DNA of 64,000 bases from contig JAHIRF010000011.1 in assembly GCA_018818785.1 (NCBI GenBank), forward strand, positions 22,987 through 86,986, written 5' to 3'. The notes beneath the pieces are model-generated. The model was given only the letters and a program-made list of their open reading frames with translations. It did not search any database and was not told the DNA's origin. Of the stretch, positions 43,396 through 52,751 are shown in pieces (position 1 is the first letter of the stretch; every line of letters starts with the position of its first letter). Origin of the DNA: Thermoplasmatota archaeon. GTDB taxonomy: Archaea > Thermoplasmatota > Thermoplasmata > UBA10834. Made by a program: the position numbers and the translations under genes.

Positions 43396-45819
43396 ATGGG
43401 TGGAACACTGACAGTTTCTGAGAGGATCATATTCCATCTGAACCAATATGTCAAGCACGAGGACAAGTTCGAGGTTCCGTTCGACGTGACACAGGACGGA
43501 ATATCCCAGGCATGCTCCATATCCCGTGCGCACGCGGCGATCGAACTCAAGAAGCTCAAGTCCACGGGATTGATCGACGAGCGTCTTTCGCATGTCAAGA
43601 GAGGCAAGACGAGGCGGAAGGCGTATTTCCTCACTCATGGGGGCAAATCAAATGGCGCGACGATCGTTCAGTATGTGAAGGATAACGGGATCGATCCGAT
43701 GGTCGACCCGTCGAAGGTAGTCCCGATGACGAATGGTACGAAGACCCGGGCTACCAGGAAATCCTCTCCGCTACCATCGATCAAGTCATTCTATGGGCGG
43801 GAGAGGGAAATCACATCCATGCACGCTGCAATGTCTGATTCTACCAGCAAGATCGTCTGCGTGAAAGGTATCGCCGGGATCGGCAAGACGACGCTCGTTG
43901 CGAAGGTCGCATCGGAACTCACAGGACAGAGAGTATTTTGGCACTCTGTGAAACCCTGGGATGTTGCGAAGAGTCTGATCGATTCATTGGCCAGATTCTT
44001 CTCGGACAATGGATGTCGGAAATTGTCCGCTTATCTGACCTCGGGGAAGGCTGAGCTCGGCGAACTCAGCGTTCTCCTCAACGAGGAACTTGCTGAGAAC
44101 GGATTCACATTCATATTCGATGATGCCGACGCTTCCAATGACCTCTTTGATTTCTTCATGATGTTCAGGCACAGCAGCGGGTCTGCGAAGATCATCATGA
44201 CCTCTGAGGGTGTCACACGATTCTACGACAAGTCTGATGTCGTGGCCAGGAACGAGGTATGTGAGATCGATCTCGACGGGCTCGACCAGAAGGCATCACT
44301 CAGGCTATTAGAAGACCGCGGCATCAAAGGCGATGTGGCGAAGCAGCTCGCCTCCCTGACCAAGGGTCATCCTCTCTCTCTTGAGATGATAACTGTCTCG
44401 GGTCTCAGCGAAGCCAAATCACAGATATCCAAGTTCCTCGAGGAGGAGTTTTACGCTGATCTCTCTGACCAGGAGAAATCCCTGCTGCAATTTGCCTCGG
44501 TATTCAACAGGCCTTTCCCTGCAGAGGCGATACCGAAGGACCTCAGACAGGTTCGGAAGGGTTCCATGCTCCGCGAGGTGGCTCCAGGCCGTTTCGAGAT
44601 ACATTCCTCGTTGCAGAGCTTCGTCTACGATTCGATGCCGTCTGATATCCGCACATCCTGGCACAGCTTGGCCGCCGATTATTACATCAAGGTGGGAGAC
44701 GACCCTGAGAGGCTACATCATCTGATCCGTGCGAACAGGCATCTGGAATCGGAGATCATGATGTCGAGGCTCGGTGAGTCTCTCATGGAGAATGGAAACG
44801 TCCAGCAGTTGTGGTTGGTTCTAAGGGATTTCATTCCGCAGAAACCGAAGTATGTCCAGTCGGTCACGCTGCTCAAGGCAAAGGCCGCGAACAAGGTCGG
44901 CGAGTATTCCGCATCGACTCGTCTCCTCGAAGAGCTTTCTAGATGCGATAATGGTTCCGTGCGAGCCGAGTCGCTGATCGAGCTAGGGAAGATCCGGAGC
45001 AAACAAGGGGATCTTGAACAGGCATCGCGGTTGTTCTCCGAAGCACTCGACTGCTCTCAGGACCTGCCAGCCCAAAGGGCGAAGGCTCTCCGTGGTGAGG
45101 GTGTGGTCGAGAGTAAGTTGGGCAACTATGAACGGGCACAGGAGCTGCTCGAATCGAGCGCTCGCGACTCGATGTCGGTCATGGATTCAAAAGGTATGCT
45201 CATGGCCCATCTCGAGCTCGGGAATGTCTTCATCGGTCGTGGTCTGTACGAGGAGGCGATCTCGCATTTCTCGAAGTGTGCGGCCGGGTTCGGCCCAGTA
45301 GACCTTGCCAACGTGTATGTGAACATGGGTGCCGCATGCGCTCATCTGGGCAAGCATGCAGAGGCGAGGCTACATCTGGAGAACGCAGTGAAGTTGGCGA
45401 CAGAGACCGGGCAGCCTCGCACGAGAGCATATGCGCAATCATCTCTGTCAGAGCTCTTGGCCAAGATCGGCGACCCGGCGTCAGCCAAGGAACATTGTTT
45501 CAACGCGCTAGAAGTCTTCACCGAATTGAACGACAGATTGGGAATGTCGTTAGCATACGCGAACCTGGGCAAGTCGTCTCAACTGATGGGTGATTTCTTG
45601 ACCAGCGAGGAGTACTACCTGGAGAGCCTCGCGGCCCTCAAGGATGTCGAAGCACCGAGGCTTCTTGGCAAGAGGAAGATGGAACTCGGTCTCATGTTGA
45701 TGGACAAGGGTGAAGGTGATCGGGCAAGACGCTGTCTCGAAGATGCGAAAGAGCTGTCTGAGCGCTCCGGATCAGCCGACCTGACGGCTATGATAGAGAC
45801 TGCCTTGGGCAAGCTCTGA
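43396..45819 (+). CDS. STAND-type ATPase with N-terminal winged helix and C-terminal TPR repeats
   Basis: An 807-residue signalling NTPase. Residues about 1-85 form a winged-helix DNA-binding domain (VTQDGISQACSISRAHAAIE, LKKLKSTGLI). An NB-ARC-like STAND core follows, with Walker A GIAGIGKTT (158-166), Walker B FIFDDAD (239-245) and a GHPLSLEM motif near 350. Residues about 480-805 are at least seven TPR-like repeats (for example ALRGEGVVESKLGNYERAQE, AYANLGKSSQLMGDFLTSEE). The MalT/AfsR-like order suggests a regulator that oligomerises on ligand binding. A stress or defence role is possible, but no effector domain such as a nuclease or TIR is present. Confidence 0.85.
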   Translation: MGGTLTVSERIIFHLNQYVKHEDKFEVPFDVTQDGISQACSISRAHAAIELKKLKSTGLIDERLSHVKRGKTRRKAYFLTHGGKSNGATIVQYVKDNGIDPMVDPSKVVPMTNGTKTRATRKSSPLPSIKSFYGREREITSMHAAMSDSTSKIVCVKGIAGIGKTTLVAKVASELTGQRVFWHSVKPWDVAKSLIDSLARFFSDNGCRKLSAYLTSGKAELGELSVLLNEELAENGFTFIFDDADASNDLFDFFMMFRHSSGSAKIIMTSEGVTRFYDKSDVVARNEVCEIDLDGLDQKASLRLLEDRGIKGDVAKQLASLTKGHPLSLEMITVSGLSEAKSQISKFLEEEFYADLSDQEKSLLQFASVFNRPFPAEAIPKDLRQVRKGSMLREVAPGRFEIHSSLQSFVYDSMPSDIRTSWHSLAADYYIKVGDDPERLHHLIRANRHLESEIMMSRLGESLMENGNVQQLWLVLRDFIPQKPKYVQSVTLLKAKAANKVGEYSASTRLLEELSRCDNGSVRAESLIELGKIRSKQGDLEQASRLFSEALDCSQDLPAQRAKALRGEGVVESKLGNYERAQELLESSARDSMSVMDSKGMLMAHLELGNVFIGRGLYEEAISHFSKCAAGFGPVDLANVYVNMGAACAHLGKHAEARLHLENAVKLATETGQPRTRAYAQSSLSELLAKIGDPASAKEHCFNALEVFTELNDRLGMSLAYANLGKSSQLMGDFLTSEEYYLESLAALKDVEAPRLLGKRKMELGLMLMDKGEGDRARRCLEDAKELSERSGSADLTAMIETALGKL

Positions 45820-45843
45820 CGTGTTCATTCGCCCCGGTCTGGA

Positions 45844-47568
45844 TCAACCGCTGAAATTGATATGGGTCATCTCGCATGCTGTCGGTTCGAAGATCACCGT
45901 CACCGTGTATGTTGTCGTCGATGCGAACGAATTCGCCGTCAACGACATGTAATCTCCATTGTTGAGATATCCATTCCCTGAGAGATCTGTGATGTTCAGC
46001 CATACGATGAGTGACCCGAGCATCACGGATGCGTAGTTGTGCCTGGTGCCGGCTCCACCCGTCAGATCTTCCGATGTGATGTTGGTCCAGGCAGCGGTAT
46101 TGGCGCCATCCGAGATGAGTATCGTGACATTGGACCATGGTGTGGCCTCGCTAACCGCACCGAAAGTCAATTTCACGCCATTAATGATGGTCGACTTCAC
46201 CAACTGTGTTGTCGGCGATACTGTCGTTCCGTCGGTTGTGAAGATGTCCTCTGACATGATCTCGTCGAGCGGTTCATAGATGAAAGCGATGGTGTACACA
46301 GTGTAGTCTTCAAAGGAATCTGTGTTGAGGATGAAGTAGTCGGAAACGCTCGCATACCCGTTCCCATCGACATCCACAACGGTGAGTCTTACTACGATAT
46401 CTCCGAGCACCCTCGATCCGTAATCTTGCGAATCCTCAGGTTCGTCATTCAAATCATCTTCAGACAACATGTTCCAGGTAACGGTATCCTCTTCATCGGA
46501 AAGCGCTACTTCGAAGTCTGACCAGATTATCTCTGTGCTTATTTCCACGATGGTGAACATCACGCCGTCCGCGAGCATCTCTCCATCGACTGACAGGTGC
46601 GGACAATATAGTGGTTCTTTATTGCATGTATATTCAGCGATGATCCCTTCGGTCGGTTCATATGTGGCCGAGATTACATAGTCCGTTCCATAGCGGAATC
46701 CTTCATTATTGGCGGTGAACCATAGTATGTCCCCATCGGACATGTTGCCGTCAGCACCGGAATCCATGATTGCCAAGGAGATGATACGGTCGCCCAAGAT
46801 CGCGCTGCTATACTGCCATACATCATCCGGTTCGTGGCTCAGATCATCCGATGACGGCTCCCATGCGCAGTCGTGATATCCATCTGAGATCGAGATTGTG
46901 ATATCATCCCATGAGGTGTCAATGCTCATATTGATCACCATCAGGAAGATCTCATTGAAGTAATAGGGTTCGACGTATCCTTCGAACTCTCCAGTCGGGG
47001 CAGATTGGTGCGGGTCATCCGGGAAGAGGTCCCCGTTATCCCCAACACCATCGCCGTCTGAGTCGGAGGTCTCCGACGAGTCTTCAGGAAATTCGTCCTC
47101 GCCATCTCCGACGCCATCTCCGTCTGTATCTATAGATTCATCTGGGTCGTCGGGGAAGTCATCAGAATTGTCTCCCACGCCATCGCCATCTGAATCTGCC
47201 CATTCATTCTTGTCCTCTGGAAATTCGTCTGAGTTATCTCCGTATCCATCATCATCGGTGTCATTCCATTCAGAAACGTCATTCGGGAAATAGTCAGAAA
47301 AATCTCCTATGCCGTCCCCGTCCGAATCGGACCATTCCGATGGGTCATCTGGAAAATCGTCCGCACTATCTGCATGGCCATCTCCATCTGAATCATGCAC
47401 TGAAGCTAGCGGCGATAGTGATGGACTCATGATGACTGCGGTGAGAAGAATCGCGGCAACTCCAACTGATACAGTTACAAGTATCAAATTCACGATGGAT
47501 ACTTGTCTCTTCAACGGTTTGGTGGGAATAGGAATATCATCTGACATGGCAACCATTTCCTTACTCAT
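45844..47568 (-). CDS. Surface protein with thrombospondin-type-3 repeats and three homologous beta domains
   Basis: A 574-residue membrane-anchored protein. A short cytoplasmic N-terminus precedes a membrane helix (about 24-46). Six exact 22-residue calcium-binding repeats follow (59-190, each opening D-S/T-D-G-D-G and containing F-P-x-D). Three related domains of about 120 residues end the protein (about 195-310, 325-445 and 455-574). Each has a W-x-x-(I/V/F)-x-(I/V)-x-(I/L)-S-D motif, Y-x-S-x-x-L-G-x and a closing Y-E-P or F-E-P. The protein should need calcium for folding of the acidic linker. Several AUG codons compete for the start; TTTAAATA at about 47584-47591 is the likely promoter. 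Confidence 0.82.
   Translation of the reverse strand: MSKEMVAMSDDIPIPTKPLKRQVSIVNLILVTVSVGVAAILLTAVIMSPSLSPLASVHDSDGDGHADSADDFPDDPSEWSDSDGDGIGDFSDYFPNDVSEWNDTDDDGYGDNSDEFPEDKNEWADSDGDGVGDNSDDFPDDPDESIDTDGDGVGDGEDEFPEDSSETSDSDGDGVGDNGDLFPDDPHQSAPTGEFEGYVEPYYFNEIFLMVINMSIDTSWDDITISISDGYHDCAWEPSSDDLSHEPDDVWQYSSAILGDRIISLAIMDSGADGNMSDGDILWFTANNEGFRYGTDYVISATYEPTEGIIAEYTCNKEPLYCPHLSVDGEMLADGVMFTIVEISTEIIWSDFEVALSDEEDTVTWNMLSEDDLNDEPEDSQDYGSRVLGDIVVRLTVVDVDGNGYASVSDYFILNTDSFEDYTVYTIAFIYEPLDEIMSEDIFTTDGTTVSPTTQLVKSTIINGVKLTFGAVSEATPWSNVTILISDGANTAAWTNITSEDLTGGAGTRHNYASVMLGSLIVWLNITDLSGNGYLNNGDYMSLTANSFASTTTYTVTVIFEPTACEMTHINFSG
46999..47394 (-). repeat. Six tandem 66-base repeats encoding TSP3 calcium-binding units
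   Basis: Six units of 22 codons with no spacing changes, coding for D-x-D-x-D-G acidic loops separated by F-P-(D/E/N)-D turns. The DNA repeats are diverged, so purifying selection at the protein level rather than recent expansion is likely. Confidence 0.8.
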
Positions 47569-47682
47569 GACTTGAACTAGAACTATTTAAACTTCTCAAT
47601 GGGTGTCCGCACAATCTCAGTGCTAATTAATTGGAATGTTGTCACCTGACGGGCAGGAGCCTTCATTTGAGATGCAGGGCGT

Positions 47683-47892
47683 GTGTTCTCCCTCCTCATG
47701 AATTCAACAACTGCCATGGCGCTGATTGGCCTTGTAGTGACCAACCCGTATGCTGACGCTGTCGGGGTCTCGATTTGGTGTCTTGCTGCTGGAATCACGT
47801 TGACTGTGGTGATGGCCTATGGATTCTTCGTGTCCTCGTTGCTTCACATTGAAGATGCGTCGTTATGGAAGATCGAGATCAAAGAGCTCTGA
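47683..47892 (+). CDS. Possible small two-helix membrane protein
   Basis: A 69-residue frame starting at GTG (MFSLLMNSTTAMALIGLVVT). It holds two hydrophobic segments (about 10-22 and 30-53) and a short charged end (WKIEIKEL). It lies alone between a divergent surface-protein gene and the convergent pheS. No clear Shine-Dalgarno; CTAATTAATT upstream could be a promoter. It may be real, but no family is recognised. Confidence 0.4.
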   Translation: MFSLLMNSTTAMALIGLVVTNPYADAVGVSIWCLAAGITLTVVMAYGFFVSSLLHIEDASLWKIEIKEL

Positions 47893-47907
47893 TCGGAATA
47901 AGAAAAT

Positions 47908-49437
47908 TCACACTTGAGGTGCTTTCTTCAGCCAGTCGATGTCTGATACATAGATGTCCCTTATGTCATCCAATCCCCATAGGAGCATTCCGAGCCGCTC
48001 CAGTCCAAGCCCCCAGGCCAGTACTGGCTCTTTCACACCCAAAGGTTCGGTTACCTCAGGCCTGAAGATGCCCGCTCCTCCAAGTTCCATCCATTGTCCC
48101 TTCCATAGTATCTCGACTTCAAGGGATGGTTCAGTATACGGGAAGTAAGCCGGTCTGATTCTCATTTCAGGTATACCCATGCGTCTATAGAATTCCTTGA
48201 GCAGACCGCACAGCATGTTGAAGTTGGCCCCCTCCTCGCAGACGATGCCCTCTATCTGCGTGAATTCTGGAAGGTGGGTCGAGTCCATCGCCTCGCTCCT
48301 GAATATCCTGCCAATGGAGAATACCTTGAACGGGAGCTCCGGATTCTCAGCGATGTATCTCGCTGTATTGACCGTCGAATGTGTCCTCAGCAGAGCCCTC
48401 TCCGCTTCCTCTATCTTCCAGTCGTATCTCCATCCGAGGGAGCCTGTCTTCCAGCCGTTCTCATGGACCTGCTTGACAATGTCCACGAGCTCCCGGTCCT
48501 TGGTGAGATCTATCTTGTCAGGGTTCTTCAGATAGAATGTATCCTGCATCTCTCTCGCGGGATGATCCTGAGCCGTGAAGAGGACGTCCATGTTCCAGAA
48601 TGCGCTTTCGACATACTGTCCTCGTATCTCGGTGAATCCCATCGTGAGGAATGCTTCTCTTACGCGATCGATGAGAAGCGTCATCGGATGCTTTCTCCCG
48701 CCGATTGCGGTGGGCGCGAACGCCTTGACATCGTACTTGCGAAGGTTGACCTCTCTCCATTTCCCTGATTGGATGAGCTCAGGCGTGATCTGCGCGACCT
48801 CTTCCCGCATCTCAAAAGGACGAGCGGCAAGTTCGCTTCCCTTTTCTGTTAGCGCTATCGTCCTGATGACGATATGCTTCTCATTCAAGAAATCCTTGCG
48901 TTGTTTGAGCGCTTCGAGCACTCCTTCTGGAGCATCCTCTTCCGATAGCTCGCTCGTCGCAAGCCTCTCGATTGTGAGTTCATCGTCGCCCTTCTCTGAT
49001 AGGGCAGCCCTGCCCTTGTCAGTCATTATGACGATGGTGTCGGGGCCCTCTTTGGTGAGGTCTCCCCAACCTTTCCTCTTGATCCATCCAAGCGCTATCT
49101 GGATATCTTCGATCTTCAATTTGCCCGACGCCTTTAGATCGGCGAGGGACACCCTGCCTCCGAAATCCTGCATGACGACTTCGAGTACGACTCTTTCGGG
49201 CAGCTTCTTGGCAGCGACATCCTTTCGTTTCAACGAGTAGTTCTTGCGTATTACTTCTCTTATTTCGACCAATCCCTTCGCCTGAAGCCATGACGCTGCG
49301 TTCATGACCTCGACCACCTGGTCGAGCCCGCCCTCTTTCTGTATGTTCTCGGGAGTGGACGTCTTGAGCGTATGCAAGGCCTTCAAGACCTTCTTCTCGG
49401 AGTAGCTTAGCTGTTCCAAGACGTCTTCGTCTGCCAT
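47908..49437 (-). CDS. pheS: Phenylalanyl-tRNA synthetase alpha subunit
   Basis: A 509-residue class II synthetase subunit of the archaeal/eukaryotic type. The long N-terminal region contains several small winged-helix units (about 1-200). The catalytic core then has the class II motifs FWNMDVLFTAQDHPAREMQD (motif 1 area), FSIGRIFRSEAMDSTH (motif 2), and GAGIFRPEV with LAWGLGLERLGML (motif 3). The beta subunit (pheT) is not in the window. Confidence 0.94.
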   Translation of the reverse strand: MADEDVLEQLSYSEKKVLKALHTLKTSTPENIQKEGGLDQVVEVMNAASWLQAKGLVEIREVIRKNYSLKRKDVAAKKLPERVVLEVVMQDFGGRVSLADLKASGKLKIEDIQIALGWIKRKGWGDLTKEGPDTIVIMTDKGRAALSEKGDDELTIERLATSELSEEDAPEGVLEALKQRKDFLNEKHIVIRTIALTEKGSELAARPFEMREEVAQITPELIQSGKWREVNLRKYDVKAFAPTAIGGRKHPMTLLIDRVREAFLTMGFTEIRGQYVESAFWNMDVLFTAQDHPAREMQDTFYLKNPDKIDLTKDRELVDIVKQVHENGWKTGSLGWRYDWKIEEAERALLRTHSTVNTARYIAENPELPFKVFSIGRIFRSEAMDSTHLPEFTQIEGIVCEEGANFNMLCGLLKEFYRRMGIPEMRIRPAYFPYTEPSLEVEILWKGQWMELGGAGIFRPEVTEPLGVKEPVLAWGLGLERLGMLLWGLDDIRDIYVSDIDWLKKAPQV

Positions 49438-49462
49438 GTCAGAGGTTCATCGAGCATACGGC

Positions 49463-49873
49463 TTATCTACTTTTCCGGCGGTCCTGGCTGTCATAGACTA
49501 TCTCCTTTTCGTATGGCTTTATGTCCCAGACCGGGCTTCCATTGTATGCATCCAGTCCTCTGACCCTGACTACGTTGCCACGGATACTGACAAGCTCGAC
49601 GAGGGTCAAGCCAAGTCTGTTCGGTCTCTTCGGCGATCTGGTCGCGAACACACCGACCAACGGCCTATTTGGATCGTGCATCGGATGCACCCGGGCAGAC
49701 CATCCACGTTTCTTATGGAATCCGAAAATCACCCATATGTGCTTGAATCTCTCCAACTTGTACAATCCAGGCACATATTCCTTCTCGAAAACGAGCCTTG
49801 ACTCCACCTCATCCCAGTCCCGAATGTCTTCAGACACCGTGTTGACTACGGTGGCGATAGGTTTCAGCCTCAA
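49463..49873 (-). CDS. TrmO/TsaA-like tRNA methyltransferase
   Basis: A 136-residue protein of the TsaA (YaeB/VirR) family, known as tRNA t6A37 N6-methyltransferase TrmO. Diagnostic elements are ARVHPMHDPNRPLVGVFATR, SPKRPNRLGLTLVEL and GLDAYNGSPVWDIKPY. It lacks the extra C-terminal domain of bacterial TrmO. It lies just upstream of pheS on the same strand. Confidence 0.85.
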   Translation of the reverse strand: MRLKPIATVVNTVSEDIRDWDEVESRLVFEKEYVPGLYKLERFKHIWVIFGFHKKRGWSARVHPMHDPNRPLVGVFATRSPKRPNRLGLTLVELVSIRGNVVRVRGLDAYNGSPVWDIKPYEKEIVYDSQDRRKSR

Positions 49874-49924
49874 AGCGAATACCCTGATAGCGAATCGACT
49901 CCATCGGTAATCATCATTGTCCCA

Positions 49925-51076
49925 TCAGTCGCGCACAAAGAACTGATCGACTATCTCCTTGGCCGCTTCCCTCTTGGCCTGATGATTCTCGAGGAATTTC
50001 CAAACCTTCTCGAACAGGATTCCCTTGCACTCTCCGCAGAGGATCTTCCCAGACTTGCACTGTTCGAACAACTGCTTCAGCTTATCGTCATCCGGCTCGA
50101 AAAAGTATGATTGGTATTGGTAGACCGAACAGATCTCTGGAGACCCACCGAGTTTCCTCTGCTCGTCCACCGATACTCTGCCTCCGGTGAACGCGCTCAT
50201 TATCTTCCTCTTCACGGTCTTCTTGTCATCGACGGTGAAGATCGTCGTATCCGTCTTCGAGGAGGTCGACATCTTTTCAGAACCAGCGAGAGAAGGCATC
50301 AGTTTGGCATGTATCAGTGCTGGTTTGTAGTATCCCAATCCCTCTGCGATGTCCCTGGTTATCCTGAAATGAGGATCCTGGTCTATCCCGCACGGGATAA
50401 GGCACGGCACCTTCCTGCCCTGCTCGATCGATTCGAGGAAGCAAGGGACCGTCTGTATGCTTGTGAAGAATATGCTCCCGATATTATTGGAATTGTCGAA
50501 GCCGAAGACCGCCTTGATGGTGGAGAAATTGATTTTCTTGGCCGCCCTGACGGCCGTCGGATACATGGTCTTGATGTATTCCGTGTCCAGGAACAGGTTC
50601 GTCAGTTTCGGATCGAACCCCAGGGCGATGATGTCCAGTGCATTCTCCATCCCCCATTTCTTCGTCTCTTCGAGCGTGAGATTGTCGTAGTACAGGAACT
50701 TCTCATCATCCGTTAGCTGGAACCACAATTTCACCTTGAAGATGTCCTGAAGATACTTGGCGAACGACCATGGCATGAGGTGTCCCAGATGGATCGGGCC
50801 CGATGGACCGCGACCGGTATAGAGCGTGAATCTGTTCCCTTTGTCGTACTCGTTGAGAATCCATTCAAGATCCCTGTGAGAATAGAACACATCTCTCCTG
50901 AGCATGTGGTGCACTGGCCCGTATGTACCTATCCTGTCAAGGAGCGTCCTGTCGATTCTCTTAGTGCCGAATTTCTCAATCAGCTGGTCGTAATCGACAT
51001 CTCCGGTCACTCCATAGGGCGTGACGACGAATTCCCCGTTCATGCGGCCACTGGCGATGGTTACAGTATCCGGCAA
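49925..51076 (-). CDS. trpS: Tryptophanyl-tRNA synthetase
   Basis: A 383-residue class Ic synthetase of the archaeal/eukaryotic form. The HIGH-type motif is in GRGPSGPIHLGHLMPW and the KMSKS motif is KMSTSS. LIPCGIDQDPHFRITRD is diagnostic for TrpS. The C-terminal anticodon-recognition part ends in a cysteine pair (CGEC) and FFVRD. A neighbour of trmO-like and pheS genes, forming a small translation cluster. Confidence 0.93.
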   Translation of the reverse strand: MPDTVTIASGRMNGEFVVTPYGVTGDVDYDQLIEKFGTKRIDRTLLDRIGTYGPVHHMLRRDVFYSHRDLEWILNEYDKGNRFTLYTGRGPSGPIHLGHLMPWSFAKYLQDIFKVKLWFQLTDDEKFLYYDNLTLEETKKWGMENALDIIALGFDPKLTNLFLDTEYIKTMYPTAVRAAKKINFSTIKAVFGFDNSNNIGSIFFTSIQTVPCFLESIEQGRKVPCLIPCGIDQDPHFRITRDIAEGLGYYKPALIHAKLMPSLAGSEKMSTSSKTDTTIFTVDDKKTVKRKIMSAFTGGRVSVDEQRKLGGSPEICSVYQYQSYFFEPDDDKLKQLFEQCKSGKILCGECKGILFEKVWKFLENHQAKREAAKEIVDQFFVRD

Positions 51077-51184
51077 TATATGCTTTCCCGTCGCTTTGGC
51101 ATCTGCTCAGAATCAAATCAAAAGGCTTTTCCCACTCGATGCCTCTCCCTGTCATCATTCAGAATCTGGTCGAATGGGATACGG

Positions 51185-52132
51185 ATGAGGCGTTCTTCTG
51201 AACGACATATTATGCGTGCGTTCGCAGTGGCATTAGCGCTCGCATTCTGCGTGGTCTCTATTCCTGTCACTGCTCTTGATCTGGATCGGTCGAACAGCGA
51301 TTACTGGACATATGACATGTCCATGATCATGGATGGCATCGAAGTCATTGGGTCACTGACTCTGACGGTCGTTGACGAGGACACGCTTACGATCGGAAGC
51401 GACACCTATGCCGTGGATGTGATTCAGTATTCTGGAGGCATCTCCGGGAGTGGAGTGATCGATGGAATGAACACCTCAATGTCGGTGGTGTACTCGGGCT
51501 TCACATATGAGCTCAAGGATGGCTTGGCGACCGTAAAGGACGATATATATTCATGGATAACTACGAGCCAATCTGAGCTTGCTCATAGGACTGAAACGCA
51601 TTATGTCACGACGTCATCTCCTCCGATCGGGTCCAGATTGGTGCCAGGCGTGATGAGTCCTGGCGATTCATGGAGCGAAATCGTCTTCGAAACCACCACT
51701 TCCACAGAGTGGGTGGAGGGAATGCTGACGGACACATCCACCGATGCGGATGAGATTACCTATTCATTCTCGATTGCATCTACCGAAGAATCGCTGGCAA
51801 CCGATGCGGGAACATTTCACTGTTTGAAGATAACCGTCACGGATGAGTCAGATGAAAGCTACGAAATTCGGTGGTACTGCTACGAGATGGGTTACTATGT
51901 CAAGGTTGCTGACTATGAGTCAGGTGGCAGCGTGCCATCTGTCGTTTTGGAATTGAAGGAATGCAAGTATGACGCATCCTCGAAAGTGTTGATTACTATG
52001 CTCGTTGTTGTGGGTGCGGTGGCATTGGCCGCCGTGGTCACTACAATAATCCTGCTCACGCGGAAGAATCGGATTCCACAGCAGCCGCAGGAGCCAAAGT
52101 CTACGGAGCCACCTACCCCTCCGGTCGTGTGA
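51185..52132 (+). CDS. Secreted membrane-anchored hypothetical protein
   Basis: A 315-residue protein. A signal peptide (core AFAVALALAFCVVSIPVTA) is followed by an acidic beta-rich ectodomain with several N-x-S/T sites, a membrane helix (about 275-297) and a Pro/Gln-rich cytoplasmic tail. The ATG at 51212 would give a tighter signal peptide than the one at 51185. It is divergent from trpS and its stop overlaps a possible GTG of the thioesterase gene. No family recognised. Confidence 0.75.
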   Translation: MRRSSERHIMRAFAVALALAFCVVSIPVTALDLDRSNSDYWTYDMSMIMDGIEVIGSLTLTVVDEDTLTIGSDTYAVDVIQYSGGISGSGVIDGMNTSMSVVYSGFTYELKDGLATVKDDIYSWITTSQSELAHRTETHYVTTSSPPIGSRLVPGVMSPGDSWSEIVFETTTSTEWVEGMLTDTSTDADEITYSFSIASTEESLATDAGTFHCLKITVTDESDESYEIRWYCYEMGYYVKVADYESGGSVPSVVLELKECKYDASSKVLITMLVVVGAVALAAVVTTIILLTRKNRIPQQPQEPKSTEPPTPPVV

Positions 52133-52167
52133 CTGGGTCGGAAGAAACAAGAACTCAGGTGTCAAAA

Positions 52168-52656
52168 ATGGATGAACGGACGGTCTCTGAATCAAAGACG
52201 ATGGTCGCCAGGGTGATGATGCCACAGGATGCCAACGTCGCCGGGAATGTCTTCGGTGGCACCATCCTGAAGATGGTCGATGAGATAGCCTATGTGGCAG
52301 CCACGAGGCATACTCGCACCAACGTCGTCACGGCATCCGTGGACCGGATGTCCTTCCTGTCTCCGGTCCATGTCGGTGACCTTCTCACACTGAAGGCGAA
52401 CGTGAACGCTGTCTGGCACTCGTCGATGGAGGTTGGAGTCCGTGTGGAAGCCATGGATCCGAGGACAGGGGAGACAAGGCACACGGGTTCTTCCTATCTG
52501 ACCGTGGTTGCCCTCGATTCCGATGGCAGGCCTGTCTCCGTACCTCAACTGGTGCTGGAGACCGACGAGGATGTCCGCAGGAATAAGGAATCGTTCGCTA
52601 GACGGTCCAGGCGTCTCGAGGAGAAGGCAATCGAGAGGTTCCGTTCGAAGGAATGA
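52168..52656 (+). CDS. Acyl-CoA thioesterase (hotdog fold, YciA/BFIT type)
   Basis: A 162-residue hotdog-fold thioesterase that hydrolyses acyl-CoA. The family core is VMMPQDANVAGNVFGGTILKM with the downstream DEIAYVAATRHTRTNVVTAS (catalytic Asn/Asp region), then FLSPVHVGDLL. AGGTG six bases upstream selects the ATG at 52168 over a GTG at 52129. The C-terminal helix is arginine-rich. Confidence 0.88.
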   Translation: MDERTVSESKTMVARVMMPQDANVAGNVFGGTILKMVDEIAYVAATRHTRTNVVTASVDRMSFLSPVHVGDLLTLKANVNAVWHSSMEVGVRVEAMDPRTGETRHTGSSYLTVVALDSDGRPVSVPQLVLETDEDVRRNKESFARRSRRLEEKAIERFRSKE

Positions 52657-52751
52657 TCTGTCTGCCGGCCTGATTGATATAATCTATCTTGTCTTTTCAA
52701 CGACTTCGGGGTTTTTATGGCAGTAATAGGTTTCACCATCCGGATGATAGG

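Noticed and set aside
43396-45819. Avs-type antiviral STAND protein
   Set aside because: The NB-ARC and TPR parts fit, but the N-terminus is a winged helix, not a nuclease, protease or TIR effector, and no other defence genes are adjacent.
46999-47394. CRISPR-like tandem repeats
   Set aside because: The 66-base repeats are coding, contiguous without spacers and diverged; they encode calcium-binding TSP3 units.
50780-51184. N-terminal extension of the secreted protein over the start of trpS
   Set aside because: The frame is open, but the extension is antisense to trpS, and a signal peptide begins after 51185.
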